Shown: positions 36,199 through 44,728, counted from the stretch's first letter. The stretch is 64,000 nt of DNA from Thermoanaerobaculia bacterium (GCA_947259925.1 CAMYOG010000046.1:1-64000); one strand, 5' to 3'. The notes: generated by a model from the sequence alone, not told the origin. Numbers and translations: made by a program.

Positions 36199-36450
36199 CT
36201 AGCCGATATAGCCCAGCGCCCGCAGGCGGCGGTCCAGCTCCTCGTCGATCCGGGCCGGTACCTGCTCGGGCTCCTCGACCGCGAACAGACGAACGTGCGG
36301 GAAGGGCGGACGGAGCCAGCGCGCCACGTAGACGATTGCGTGCGGCCGCTCGGACCGAGCCGCGGCCCGTTCGACCTGCCCCCCACCAGGTCCGCCGAGA
36401 GAGCAGCCGGCGATCGCCAGAACGACAGCGAGCCAGACCAGACGGCGCAT
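36199..36450 (-). CDS. Small lipoprotein
   Basis: An 83-residue protein with a lipoprotein signal (MRRLVWLAVVLAIAGCSLGG; lipobox AIAGC, Cys at 16). The mature part is short and ends in DRRLRALGYIG. LRALGY endings are common at the C-terminus of periplasmic sulfatase-like and TPR proteins of this kind of bacterium, so it may be a cut-down relative; this is inference. The ATG at 36450 was chosen over a longer frame because the signal begins there. Confidence 0.6.
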   Translation of the reverse strand: MRRLVWLAVVLAIAGCSLGGPGGGQVERAAARSERPHAIVYVARWLRPPFPHVRLFAVEEPEQVPARIDEELDRRLRALGYIG

Positions 36451-36523
36451 CCCGCGAAAAAGTCTGGCAGCGGGGCCCGAGCGCACGCTGCGGTACGCTC
36501 TACACCAACCGGGAGGTCGGGAC

Positions 36524-36799
36524 ATGAAGCGAATGCTGTGCAGGAATCGGGTGGTCGACTTCAAGCTGTGGTGGGAGGTCTTCTCGTCCCATGCCGAAGC
36601 TCATCGCGCAGCAGGCCTCGATCTGGAGCACGTCTGGCGCGCGTCGGGCGATTTCAACAACGTCTTCTTCATCTTCAGGGTGCGCGACCTCGACAAGGCG
36701 CAGGCGTTCATCGACGCGCCCGAGGCGGCAGACGCGGCCGCGGCCAGCAACGTGCTCGAAGGCGAGTACCACTTCCTCGACCCCGTCCCCAGCTACTGA
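36524..36799 (+). CDS. Small alpha/beta-barrel protein
   Basis: A 91-residue soluble protein. MKRMLCRNRVVDFKLWWEVF, GLDLEHVWRASGDFNNVFFI and VRDLDKAQAFIDAPEAADAA follow the beta-alpha-beta pattern of dimeric alpha/beta-barrel (monooxygenase-like or stress-response) proteins. GGGAGG lies seven bases before the ATG. It stands alone, followed by REP-like repeats. Function unknown. Confidence 0.75.
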   Translation: MKRMLCRNRVVDFKLWWEVFSSHAEAHRAAGLDLEHVWRASGDFNNVFFIFRVRDLDKAQAFIDAPEAADAAAASNVLEGEYHFLDPVPSY

Positions 36800-36849
36800 T
36801 CCGGCGACGCGGTACTCATCCTGCGGCCGGTCGCCCGGGCCCCCCCAAG

Positions 36850-36943
36850 GGTGCCAGCCATTTCGGGGCAGCCAAGGCCCCAAAGGTGGCCCCAAAGGGC
36901 CCCAAAGGTGCCAGCCGTTTCGGGGGGGGCCAGCCGTTGGGGG
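36850..36943. repeat. Cluster of REP-like elements, GGTGCCA family
   Basis: GGTGCCAGCCATTTCGGGGC (36850-36869), GGTGCCAGCCGTTTCGGGGG (36907-36926) and a shorter GGCCAGCCGTTGGGGG (36928-36943) occur in direct orientation. Between the first two, GGCCCCAAAGG-like units repeat three times. The 205 bases from 36800 to 37004 hold nothing else. Confidence 0.75.
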
Positions 36944-37004
36944 CCGGCTAGAATGTTGCCTGCAAGGAGCACTTCAGGCCCATCAGAGCGCCGGAGTCAG
37001 GACG

Positions 37005-37481
37005 TTGCCGCACCAATTGACCTGGGCCGATCTGATCATCGACGACCTGCCACCGGAAGCTCCCGCGTGGCTAGGTGAGTGGAACTGGCTCATCCGGGGC
37101 CAGGTAGCCCCCCTCTTTCTCTCCAAGTTCGGTGATTGGTACCTGAGGCGGAGGAATGGGAGCACTGAAGTGCTTGATGTGCTGACAGGAACGGTCTGTC
37201 TCGTCGCGCAATCGCCCGAGGAGTTTCAGGCGCGGGTCAACGATCCACTGTGGCAGGAGGAGCGCCTTCTTTCACTCCTGGTCTACCAGCTCCACGACCT
37301 GGGTAAAGTGCCCACCGCGGGTCAGTGCTACGGTGTTGCGCCGCATCCAGCGTTCGGCGGCAAACTCGTACCCGAGAGCGTGTTGCTCATGGACATACCC
37401 GTGTGGCAATCCATCTGCTCTCAGATCTTCCGCCCAGGCACCCCGCAGCTCGCTGAAACCGGGCCTCGGCGGAACACCTAA
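37005..37481 (+). CDS. Immunity-like protein (DUF1851/Tdi1-type C-terminus)
   Basis: A 158-residue soluble protein. LTWADLIIDDLPPEAPAWLG leads to LIRGQVAPLFLSKFGDWYLR, GSTEVLDVLTGTVCLVAQSP and EEFQARVNDPLW. The pattern FGDxYLR...LDxxTG...VAxSPEEF is like the C-terminal part of type VI secretion immunity proteins and DUF1851 relatives. TTG 37005 with GGAG eight bases upstream is the best start. No toxin gene is adjacent, so it may be an orphan immunity protein. Family assignment is by eye and moderate. Confidence 0.65.
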   Translation: MPHQLTWADLIIDDLPPEAPAWLGEWNWLIRGQVAPLFLSKFGDWYLRRRNGSTEVLDVLTGTVCLVAQSPEEFQARVNDPLWQEERLLSLLVYQLHDLGKVPTAGQCYGVAPHPAFGGKLVPESVLLMDIPVWQSICSQIFRPGTPQLAETGPRRNT

Positions 37482-37492
37482 GGCTGTCGACA

Positions 37493-37515
37493 GATTCGGT
37501 GACAGGTTACTCATT
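37493..37515. repeat. Half copy of the GGGGACAGG palindrome
   Basis: GATTCGGTGACAGGTTACTC followed by ATT matches one arm of the palindrome at 14825 (ATTCGGGGACAGGTTGACTA) with a few changes. No second arm is found nearby. It lies 28 bases before the DUF3667-like gene. Confidence 0.6.
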
Positions 37516-37542
37516 CGCGGCGCGTTAGACTCCGGTCACCCC

Positions 37543-38484
37543 GTGAGCGAGCCCGAAACCGAGCCCCCGCCGGAACCGGTCGAGAGCCGCCCCCGCTGCG
37601 AGAACTGCGGCCGGCCGGCCGGCCCCGAGTACTGCCCGCACTGCGGGCAAGCGCTCGAATCGCATCTGGGACCACTTCGGCAGGTCGGCAAGGAAGCACT
37701 CTCCGACTGGCTGGCGCTCGACAGCCGCCTCTTCCGATCGCTCCGAGCGTTGGTCGTCCCCGGCCACCTGAGCGAGCTCTACATCGGCGGCAGGCGCGCG
37801 CCGTTCCTGCGGCCGTTCCGGCTCTATCTGCTGGCAAGTCTGATCCTCTTCTCCACCCTGCTGACGCTCGAGTCGGTCGACGCCACGAACTTCGAGCTCT
37901 ACGTCGGCGGCCAGCTCATCGGCGAAGAGTTGGAAGGCACGGTCAAGCGGAGTTTTACCTTCCTGGAAACAGATCACCCGGTCGAACGCTGGCTGGTGAA
38001 TCTCTCCGCAGAGCGCATCGAACGGCTCAAGCAGCTACCGAAGCAGGAGGTCGTCGACATCATGTTCAAGGGCCTGCGCCGAACGCTGCCGCTCACCTTG
38101 ATTCTCTTCGTGCCCTTCCTGGCGCTCGCCTTGAAGCTCCTCTATCACCCGTTGCGGCGCAAGACGCGTGAGAAGGCGGTCCACACGCTCTACCTCGACC
38201 ACCTCGTCTTCTCGCTCCACTACCAGAGCGCCCTCTTCTTCTTCGCCTGCCTGGCCTGGCTGGTCACCCAGATCCTCAGGATCGAGCTGCCCGCCAGCGC
38301 GTTCGTCTACGTGGCCAGCTTCATCCTGATGATCCTCGTCTATCTGCCGATGGCGCTGCGGCGCTTCTACAAGGAATCGCGCTGGAAGACCGCCCTCAAG
38401 ACGTTCCTGGTGCTCTGGGTCTACTCGCAGCTTCTGGGCATCTCCGTATCGCTGTCCGCCCTTTACGCCGTCTGGCGCTCCTAG
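37543..38484 (+). CDS. DUF3667-like zinc-ribbon membrane protein
   Basis: A 313-residue protein. A zinc ribbon (CENCGRPAGPEYCPHCGQAL) near residues 18-37 is followed by a hydrophilic segment with LRALVVPGHLSELYIGGRRA and then four membrane helices (about residues 95-115, 190-210, 240-260 and 265-285). This order is that of DUF3667 proteins, whose role is unknown. The GTG at 37543 precedes the zinc ribbon; there is no clear ribosome binding site. A terminator follows the stop. Confidence 0.8.
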   Translation: MSEPETEPPPEPVESRPRCENCGRPAGPEYCPHCGQALESHLGPLRQVGKEALSDWLALDSRLFRSLRALVVPGHLSELYIGGRRAPFLRPFRLYLLASLILFSTLLTLESVDATNFELYVGGQLIGEELEGTVKRSFTFLETDHPVERWLVNLSAERIERLKQLPKQEVVDIMFKGLRRTLPLTLILFVPFLALALKLLYHPLRRKTREKAVHTLYLDHLVFSLHYQSALFFFACLAWLVTQILRIELPASAFVYVASFILMILVYLPMALRRFYKESRWKTALKTFLVLWVYSQLLGISVSLSALYAVWRS

Positions 38485-38509
38485 AGCCTGCCTACGAAGC
38501 TCTTTTTTT
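38483..38509 (+). terminator. Rho-independent terminator
   Basis: AGAGC (38483-38487) pairs with GCTCT (38499-38503), followed by seven T residues in total. The stem begins within the stop codon of the DUF3667-like gene. Confidence 0.6.
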
Positions 38510-38571
38510 GCTAGTCTTCCGGCCGGGGGAAGCGGCTCCTGCCGTAGCTCTGACCTCCGAATCCGGCCGAA

Positions 38572-39843
38572 GTGTCGCGCAATCCCGAACCCACGCTAAA
38601 GGCCGGAGACGCCTCCAGGCCTGCACCTGACGCGCCGAGCACGGCGGCGTCCGAGGTCGACGTGCGCGAGCTGATCGCCAGCTACTCGATCGAGGAGCAC
38701 TGCCGGCGTGCCGAGACCTACTTCGCCCGCCATCCGGTGCCGGAGGAGCTCCATGGCAAGCCGCTCACCCGGCCGAGCGACGCCCCCGATCTGTTGTTCA
38801 GCTTCGCCACCCTGGTGCGCGGCCTGGAGCTCTTCCCGGGGGCCAGCGTCGTCGACTTCGGGGCTGGGACGTGCTGGGCGTCGCACTATCTCTCGCAGCT
38901 CGGCTGTAGGGTGATCGCGGTCGATCCGTCGACCACGGCGCTCGACCTCGGCAAGGAGCTCTACCGGCAGCATCCGCCGTTCGGAGACTCCCCCGCGCCG
39001 ACCTTCCTGCCATTCGACGGCCGGCGGCTCGACCTCGACGACGCCTCGGTGGACCGCATCCTCTGTCTCGACGCGTTCCATCACGTCCCGAATCCGGCCG
39101 AGGTGATCGCCGAGCTCGGTCGGGTCCTGGTCGAGGGCGGCATCGCCGGCTTCGCCGAGCCGGGACCGGACCACTCGCGCACACCGCACTCACAGGCGGA
39201 GATGAGGCGCTACCGTGTGGTCGAAAACGATATCGACCTCGCCGAAATCTGGGATGCGGCTCGTCGGGCCGGGTTCTCGGATCTCCGAGTGGCGGTCTTC
39301 CACCGACCGCTCTATCTCCTCGACCTCGAGGAATTCGACGCCCTTCTCGCCGAGGGCGCCGGCTCGGACCGGTTCTCCGAACGGACGCGCGAGACTCTCG
39401 CCAACGAGCGGATCTTCTTCCTCTACAAGAGCGGCGAGCGGCACGAGGACAGCCGCCAGGCAGAGGGCCTGCACGCGCGGATCGAGATCGAGCCGGCGGC
39501 GCTGGAGGTCGGCGCCGGCGAGTCGGTCGTAGCCCGGGTGACCGTCATCAACGACGGCACCGCCACCTGGCTCCCAGCCTCGGCTGGAATCGGCGGGGTC
39601 TGCCTCGGCTGTAACCTGCTCGACGCGCACGGCGAGCTCCTGACCGCCGACTACCTCTGGTTCCGGCAGCCGGTCTCCGAGGGTCCGGTACCGCCGGGCG
39701 AGAGCGCCTCGTTCGACGCCAGCTTGCCGATGTCCGAAACCGGAAGCTACCTGCTGGAGTTCGATCTGGTGAGCGAGCAGGTGAGCTGGTTCGCGGTCTA
39801 CGGCACCCGGACCGTACGGCTGAAGGTCGAGGTGAGGGGATGA
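38572..39843 (+). CDS. SAM methyltransferase with C-terminal beta-sandwich
   Basis: A 423-residue protein. Residues 90-205 are a class I methyltransferase (ASVVDFGAGTCWASHYLSQL, VIAVDPSTTALDLGKELYRQ, ILCLDAFHHVPNPAEVIAEL). The last 110 residues form an Ig-like sandwich (ESVVARVTVINDGTATWLPA to the end) of the type found in carbohydrate-related proteins, sharing PGESASFDASLPMSETGSYL. No signal peptide is seen, so the enzyme is cytoplasmic. The stop overlaps the next gene (ATGA). GTG start; alternatives downstream lack the N-terminal helix. The substrate may be a sugar or glycan. Confidence 0.83.
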   Translation: MSRNPEPTLKAGDASRPAPDAPSTAASEVDVRELIASYSIEEHCRRAETYFARHPVPEELHGKPLTRPSDAPDLLFSFATLVRGLELFPGASVVDFGAGTCWASHYLSQLGCRVIAVDPSTTALDLGKELYRQHPPFGDSPAPTFLPFDGRRLDLDDASVDRILCLDAFHHVPNPAEVIAELGRVLVEGGIAGFAEPGPDHSRTPHSQAEMRRYRVVENDIDLAEIWDAARRAGFSDLRVAVFHRPLYLLDLEEFDALLAEGAGSDRFSERTRETLANERIFFLYKSGERHEDSRQAEGLHARIEIEPAALEVGAGESVVARVTVINDGTATWLPASAGIGGVCLGCNLLDAHGELLTADYLWFRQPVSEGPVPPGESASFDASLPMSETGSYLLEFDLVSEQVSWFAVYGTRTVRLKVEVRG

Positions 39844-40814
39844 CGCCGAGGAAGCGAGCGTTGGCGCTCTCGACCTTCCTGGCCATCGCTAGCCTCGGCG
39901 CCGGCCCGGTTTCGGCCCAGCTGGTCCTCGAGCGCGAGGCCGACGGCGTGCGTCTCTGGAGATCCGCCACCGCTTCGGAGCGGATGCCGCTCGCATCCAC
40001 GCAGCGTCCCCACGCGGCGGTCGAGGCCGAAGACGGCCAGATCGTCGCCGGCACCAACGACGCGACCGGCGAGCTCTTCTTCCTCCATCGGACCGACGGC
40101 GCGATCCACGAGCTCCCGGTGCCGTCGTCCCGCACCGGCAACCTCCGCACCGGACCGGTGCTGGTGACCGCCGACGAGCGCCTCGACGGCGTCCTCTGGC
40201 TCGAGGGCTCGAACCAGCAGGACTTCGCGATCCGCGCCGCCACCTGGAACGGCACCTCCTGGGAGCGGAGCGAGCTGGTGTCGCCGTCGCGCGGGCGCCC
40301 GCAGCTCGCCCTGAGCGCCACGGTCCTCTCAGACGGCAGCTGGCTCGCCGTCTGGGCCGGCTTCGACGGCCACGACGACGAGATCTACTGGACCCGCCGG
40401 ATCGACGGCGACTGGTCGCGCCCCGAGCGGATTCATCGCGGTAACCGCGTCCCCGACATCCTGCCCTCGGTGGTCGCCCACGGCGACCGCGCGAGCGTCG
40501 CCTGGAGCTTCTACGACGGCAACGACTACCGGATCCGGACCGCCGTCTTCGACGGCTCCGCCTGGCAGCTTGCGGGCGCGCTCGAAGGCCGCGGCGCGGT
40601 CGACGCCGGCTGGCAGCAGCTTGGCGACCGAGTCTTCGTCACCTACCACTCGGTCGAGCTCGAGGGCTGGTCGCTGGTCGAGGTCGACGAGTTCGGAACG
40701 ATCGTCTACACGACAGCGGCTGGCGGCGAGGTCGCCGATCGGCCCCTGGTCGTCGCACCCGGTGCCGGCCGGCCGCGCCTCGTCTTCCCCACTACCGGCA
40801 GGGAACGCCGATGA
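39840..40814 (+). CDS. Secreted beta-propeller-like protein
   Basis: A 324-residue protein with a signal peptide (MTPRKRALALSTFLAIASLG, cut after VSAQ or nearby). Repeated blades such as TWNGTSWERSELVSPSRGRP, SWLAVWAGFDGHDDEIYWTR and ASVAWSFYDGNDYRIRTAVF look like BNR/sialidase-type propeller blades, but Asp-box motifs are weak. It overlaps both neighbours by 4 bases, so the three proteins should be made together. Function unknown; it may bind glycans. Confidence 0.72.
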   Translation: MTPRKRALALSTFLAIASLGAGPVSAQLVLEREADGVRLWRSATASERMPLASTQRPHAAVEAEDGQIVAGTNDATGELFFLHRTDGAIHELPVPSSRTGNLRTGPVLVTADERLDGVLWLEGSNQQDFAIRAATWNGTSWERSELVSPSRGRPQLALSATVLSDGSWLAVWAGFDGHDDEIYWTRRIDGDWSRPERIHRGNRVPDILPSVVAHGDRASVAWSFYDGNDYRIRTAVFDGSAWQLAGALEGRGAVDAGWQQLGDRVFVTYHSVELEGWSLVEVDEFGTIVYTTAAGGEVADRPLVVAPGAGRPRLVFPTTGRERR

Positions 40815-43585
40815 AGCGCGCGGCGCGCCTCTCCCTCCTGGTCCTGGTTGCCGGAGCGCTCCTCGGCCTCCCGGCCACCGCCCAGACCTTCCGCGTGGTC
40901 ACTTTCGGAGACAGCGTCACGTACGCCATCCCGTTCGACCTCGGCGGCGGCTCGTGTAGCGCGTCGAGCCCGGACACCTGCGGCCACACCGGCCGTCTGG
41001 CGAGCTCCTACAACTGCAAGTCGGGCGACTGCTCGTTCACCAACCGCGGCAGGTCGGGCGAGATGACCGCCCAGGGCCTGACCCGCCTCGACGGCGTCCT
41101 GCGCGAGAAGAATTGGGACCTGATGGTGCTCATGGAAGGGACCAACGATCTGGCCGACGTCTCGGCCCAGACCGCGCTCTTCAACCTGAACGCCATGGCC
41201 GACAAGGCCGAGAGCCGGGGCGTCGGCGTCGCACGCGCGTCGATCATCCAGTTCAACCCGTCGGTCACCCGGGCGCAGACCGGGGCGCTCAACTCCGCCG
41301 CCAAGAGCCTGCGTAACCTGATCGCCGGCCGGGCGTCGGCCGACAAGCAGTGCTTCGTCGACTCCTGGGCGAAGCTCTGTAACGGCGCCGCCCCCGGGGC
41401 GGGGTGCTTCGTCTCCAACTACTGGACGCCGGCGCCACCGGCAGTTGACTTCGTCGGCCACCCGAACTCGCGCGGCTACGACATTCTCGGCAGGGAGTTC
41501 CATCGGGTCCTCGGCTCCAGGGGGGCGCCCGGCGCGGTCGAGCTCAGCGGCCCCGAGGAGGACGCCGAGGTCTGCGGCACCGACGCGTTGGTCTCGTGGT
41601 CCAGGGAGACCGTCGCGGGCGCCAGGTGCGGCAACTCGTTCCGGATCCAGATCAGCAGCCCGAACGGCACCCGGCTCGACCGCTGGTTCTTCGAGGGCGA
41701 GACCTGCGGCCGGAGCGGCTGCAGCACGATCTCGCCGGTCAGCTTGAAGAAGGGCAACCACTCGGTGCGGATCCAGACCCGCAACACCGCCGGCTACGGC
41801 CCGTGGTCGGCCGAGACCGCGTTCAGCGTCGTACCGACCGCACCCAAGCAGATCCAGGCGCTGCGTGGTCCCGAGGGGGCGTTCTACTCGCAGGGCGGCC
41901 TGTCGACCGAATTCAAGTGGAAGCCCGATCCCGAAGCCATCAGCTACCGGCTTGAGATCCGCTCGGGCAGCAAGACGATCTTCGACGAGTCGCTGACCGA
42001 CCTCGAGTGCAGCGACACCGAATGCGCCTACGACCTGGGTCAGAGTCTCGAGACCGGCCGCTACACCTGGCGGGTCATGGCCGAGAACGTCTGCGGCGGC
42101 ACCTGGAGCCGGGCGGCGCTGTTCGAGGTCTTCGACTCGCCGCCGGCGACCGCGCCGGCCGCGGTCGGCCCGGTGCAGCGGGTCTTCGACAACACCCCGA
42201 TCTTCCGCTGGAAGACCGTGCCCGGCGCCGACAGCTACGAGCTCGAGGATGCTTTCGGCGGCTCGGTCCGGCTGGCGGCCGCCGACGTCTGTCAGGGCGA
42301 CACCTGTCGCCGGCTCTCGGCCGCACTCGCCCCCGGCCTCCACACCTGGCGGGTCCGGGCGGCGAATCCACTCGGCGACGGCGCCTGGAGCTCGACCATG
42401 ACCTTCGAGGTCGTCGACTGCGACTGCTTCGAGGGCAAGGCCGCCGGCGGCGCCAGCTTCCTGCTCGCCGTACCCGAGAACTGGAACCGCGAGCTGGTCA
42501 TCTGGGCCCACGCATCCAACGAGTTCGGCGTATTGGAGATCCCCGACTTCAGTCGTCTGGCCCAGCGGCAGTTCGACCAGGGCTACGCCCTCGGCACCAC
42601 CAGCTACAGCGTCGCCGGCTGGCCGACGTTCCGGAGCAAGAAGGACCTCGAGAAGGTGTTCACGGTGTTTTCGTCGCGATACGGACGGCCGAAGAGCGTC
42701 TATCTCGCCGGCGAGTCGGCCGGAGCGCTGGTGGCGGCCCAGGCCCTCGAGAACGCCAAGCTCGGCAACGTTGTCGGCGCGCTCGCCATGTGCGGACCGC
42801 TCGCCGGCAAGGTCAACTGGGAAGGCGCCCTCGACCTGAGGCTCGCCTACGACGCCGTCTGCGCCGAAGCGGCAGGCGCCGAGATCCCCGGCGGTGCCAA
42901 GGGACTGCCCAACGCCCACGGGCTCGCGCCCGGCGACATCGCCGCCGCCGTCGACTTCTGCACCGGGCTGGCCAAGGACAAGAACCGCCGGAGCGCCGCT
43001 GAGAGGCGCCGGCTGAAGGATCTCCTCTCCATCACCGGGCTCAGCGAAGGCGGCCTCCAGGATGCCATGCGCCTGGCGACGTTCGGCATGGTCGACCTCG
43101 TCCGCGACAAGAAGAAGCTCAAGGGCAAGGTCCCGATCGGTAACGTCGGCGTCGATTATGGCGACCCGGAGGTGAACGCCACTATCGCCCGCGTCACCCC
43201 CGAGTCCAAGGCCGAGAACAAGCTCGAGGACGCTTCGGAGCTCGACGGCAAGATCGGCGACGCCAAGGTGCTATCTCTCCACACCTCCAAGGACCCGGTC
43301 TTCTTCGTCGAGAACCTGAGCGACTACTCGGAGCTGGTGCCCGAGGAGAGCTTCCTTCTAGGCGTCGTCAAGGAGCCGAGAGCGAGCCACTGCGGCTTCA
43401 GCGAGGTCGAGGAGCTCGCCGCCTGGAAGGTTCTCACCGGCTGGACCGAGACCGGCAACAAGCCGAACAAGAAGGCGCTGCAGAAGCGTTGCGTCAAGTC
43501 CCGGCCCGAGGCACCGGGGGCGTGCCGATTCGACAATCGGCCGAAGGTGGGCGGGATGGACGAGCGGGTGCGCGGGCGGGGGTAG
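40811..43585 (+). CDS. SGNH hydrolase, Ig-like modules and alpha/beta hydrolase fusion
   Basis: A 924-residue exported protein (signal peptide 1-24). Residues 25-235 are an SGNH/GDSL esterase with the nucleophile in VVTFGDSVTY (Ser35), a block-III-like EGTNDLAD, and the catalytic His in VGHPNSRGYDILG near 217. Residues 240-535 hold three Ig/FN3-like modules with conserved Trp and Cys pairs. Residues 536-890 are an alpha/beta hydrolase with VYLAGESAGALVA (Ser near 635), an acid in HTSKDPVFF and His in ASHCGFSEVE. The final 60 residues are Cys/Arg-rich and are copied twice downstream. The pairing of two hydrolases suggests attack on an esterified surface polymer; the substrate is unknown. Confidence 0.85.
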   Translation: MKRAARLSLLVLVAGALLGLPATAQTFRVVTFGDSVTYAIPFDLGGGSCSASSPDTCGHTGRLASSYNCKSGDCSFTNRGRSGEMTAQGLTRLDGVLREKNWDLMVLMEGTNDLADVSAQTALFNLNAMADKAESRGVGVARASIIQFNPSVTRAQTGALNSAAKSLRNLIAGRASADKQCFVDSWAKLCNGAAPGAGCFVSNYWTPAPPAVDFVGHPNSRGYDILGREFHRVLGSRGAPGAVELSGPEEDAEVCGTDALVSWSRETVAGARCGNSFRIQISSPNGTRLDRWFFEGETCGRSGCSTISPVSLKKGNHSVRIQTRNTAGYGPWSAETAFSVVPTAPKQIQALRGPEGAFYSQGGLSTEFKWKPDPEAISYRLEIRSGSKTIFDESLTDLECSDTECAYDLGQSLETGRYTWRVMAENVCGGTWSRAALFEVFDSPPATAPAAVGPVQRVFDNTPIFRWKTVPGADSYELEDAFGGSVRLAAADVCQGDTCRRLSAALAPGLHTWRVRAANPLGDGAWSSTMTFEVVDCDCFEGKAAGGASFLLAVPENWNRELVIWAHASNEFGVLEIPDFSRLAQRQFDQGYALGTTSYSVAGWPTFRSKKDLEKVFTVFSSRYGRPKSVYLAGESAGALVAAQALENAKLGNVVGALAMCGPLAGKVNWEGALDLRLAYDAVCAEAAGAEIPGGAKGLPNAHGLAPGDIAAAVDFCTGLAKDKNRRSAAERRRLKDLLSITGLSEGGLQDAMRLATFGMVDLVRDKKKLKGKVPIGNVGVDYGDPEVNATIARVTPESKAENKLEDASELDGKIGDAKVLSLHTSKDPVFFVENLSDYSELVPEESFLLGVVKEPRASHCGFSEVEELAAWKVLTGWTETGNKPNKKALQKRCVKSRPEAPGACRFDNRPKVGGMDERVRGRG

Positions 43586-43666
43586 GTGGTCCTGTTGCCC
43601 AAGACCGATCCCTGAGAGCCCAGGTCCCGCCATCGCCGGTGGTCGGTTCGAGCCTACCGCTCGACA

Positions 43667-43687
43667 GGGGCGATCGCCTCCCTTTTT
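43667..43687 (+). terminator. Weak terminator after the fusion hydrolase
   Basis: GGGGC-GATC-GCCTC folds to a 5-bp stem with one G-T pair and is followed by CCTTTTT. It lies 81 bases after the stop codon. The 382 bases from 43586 to 43967 hold this, a hairpin repeat at 43829 and no gene. Confidence 0.4.
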
Positions 43688-43828
43688 CCACCTGAACACC
43701 CCCCAGACCAACTACGCCGTGAGACCCGTTGGCGAATTCGTCATGATCGCGCTCAGCCACTGCGAGCTGAATCTCGACTCCCACGAGTCGGCATCGTGTT
43801 CGCTGACTCGGGTCCCGAGCAGGGTAAC

Positions 43829-43908
43829 GGTGCCGGACCTGCAAGATGCAGGTTGCGCTCAGCTTCCACCGTTCCTGGCTCCAACTTGCATCTTGCAGGC
43901 CTGGCACC
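43829..43908. repeat. Long hairpin with GGTGCC ends
   Basis: Arms of 27 bases (43829-43855 and 43882-43908) match at 24 positions and contain CCTGCAAGATGCA in one arm and its complement in the other; the ends are GGTGCC/GGCACC. The 26-base loop has no ORF. The GGTGCC ends recall the other REP-like family. It lies 60 bases before the cupin gene. Confidence 0.75.
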
Positions 43909-43967
43909 GGTGCTTCGGTCCGAGCCGGTAGTGCTACTCTTGCCACTCCATAACAAAGGAGGTTTCG

Positions 43968-44702
43968 ATGTCCGCCAAGCTCGCTTCGCTGCTCGCGATG
44001 CTCTTGATCCTTTCTGCAGCCTGCGCCCAGCCCGAGCCGGAGATGGCCGAACCGGAGGCAGAAGAGCCGGCCGCCGCTGAGGCCGAAGGCCCTGTCGATC
44101 CGATCGTCGTCGACGCGGCGCACTACGCGGCCGAGTTCGAGAACGACCAGGTACGAATCGTCAGGATCACCTACGGACCGGGTGAGGAGTCGGTGATGCA
44201 CCACCACCCGGACAGCGTCGCAGTCTTCCTGACCGATCATCTCGTGCAGATGACGATGCCGGACGGCTCGACGGACGAGATCTCGGCGAACGCCGGCGAC
44301 GCTCTCTTCATTCCAGCGGGCGACCACCTGCCAAAGAACATCTCGGACGGTCCTTGGGGACTCGTACTCGTCGAGCTCAAGGGGGGCGGAGTAGCAGCAG
44401 AGCCGAGCGGCGACGATCCCGTCGTCGTGGACCCGGATCACTACTCGTCCGAGTTCGACAACGACCTCGTTCGGATTGTCCGAATCACCTATGGCGCCGG
44501 GGAGGAGTCGATCATGCACTACCACCCGGACGGCGTCGCGGTCTTCCTGACCGATATGGTCGCCCAGATGACGATGCCGGACGGGTCGAGTGAGGAGCTC
44601 GCGGCGAGCGCCGGCGATGCGATCTTCGCACCGGCGGGCCAGCACCAGCCGACGAACGCCTCGGGCGAGCCCCTGGAGGTCATTCAGATCGAGCTCAAGT
44701 AG
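43968..44702 (+). CDS. Double-cupin lipoprotein
   Basis: A 244-residue protein with a lipoprotein signal (LLILSAACAQ; lipobox SAAC), an acidic Pro/Glu linker, and two cupin domains that arose by duplication (about residues 45-140 and 150-244). Each has a metal site (MHHHPD in the first, MHYHPD in the second) followed by AVFLTD and MTMPDGS. AAAGGAGG before the ATG is an excellent ribosome binding site. A cupin can be an enzyme or a sensor; nothing tells which here. A fragment of the fusion hydrolase gene follows at 44729. Confidence 0.85.
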   Translation: MSAKLASLLAMLLILSAACAQPEPEMAEPEAEEPAAAEAEGPVDPIVVDAAHYAAEFENDQVRIVRITYGPGEESVMHHHPDSVAVFLTDHLVQMTMPDGSTDEISANAGDALFIPAGDHLPKNISDGPWGLVLVELKGGGVAAEPSGDDPVVVDPDHYSSEFDNDLVRIVRITYGAGEESIMHYHPDGVAVFLTDMVAQMTMPDGSSEELAASAGDAIFAPAGQHQPTNASGEPLEVIQIELK

Positions 44703-44728
44703 TCCGACGTCCAAAACAGGGGCGATCG

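Noticed and set aside
36850-36943. Possible CRISPR array
   Set aside because: The repeat units are unequal and too close together, with no spacer-like sequences and no cas genes.
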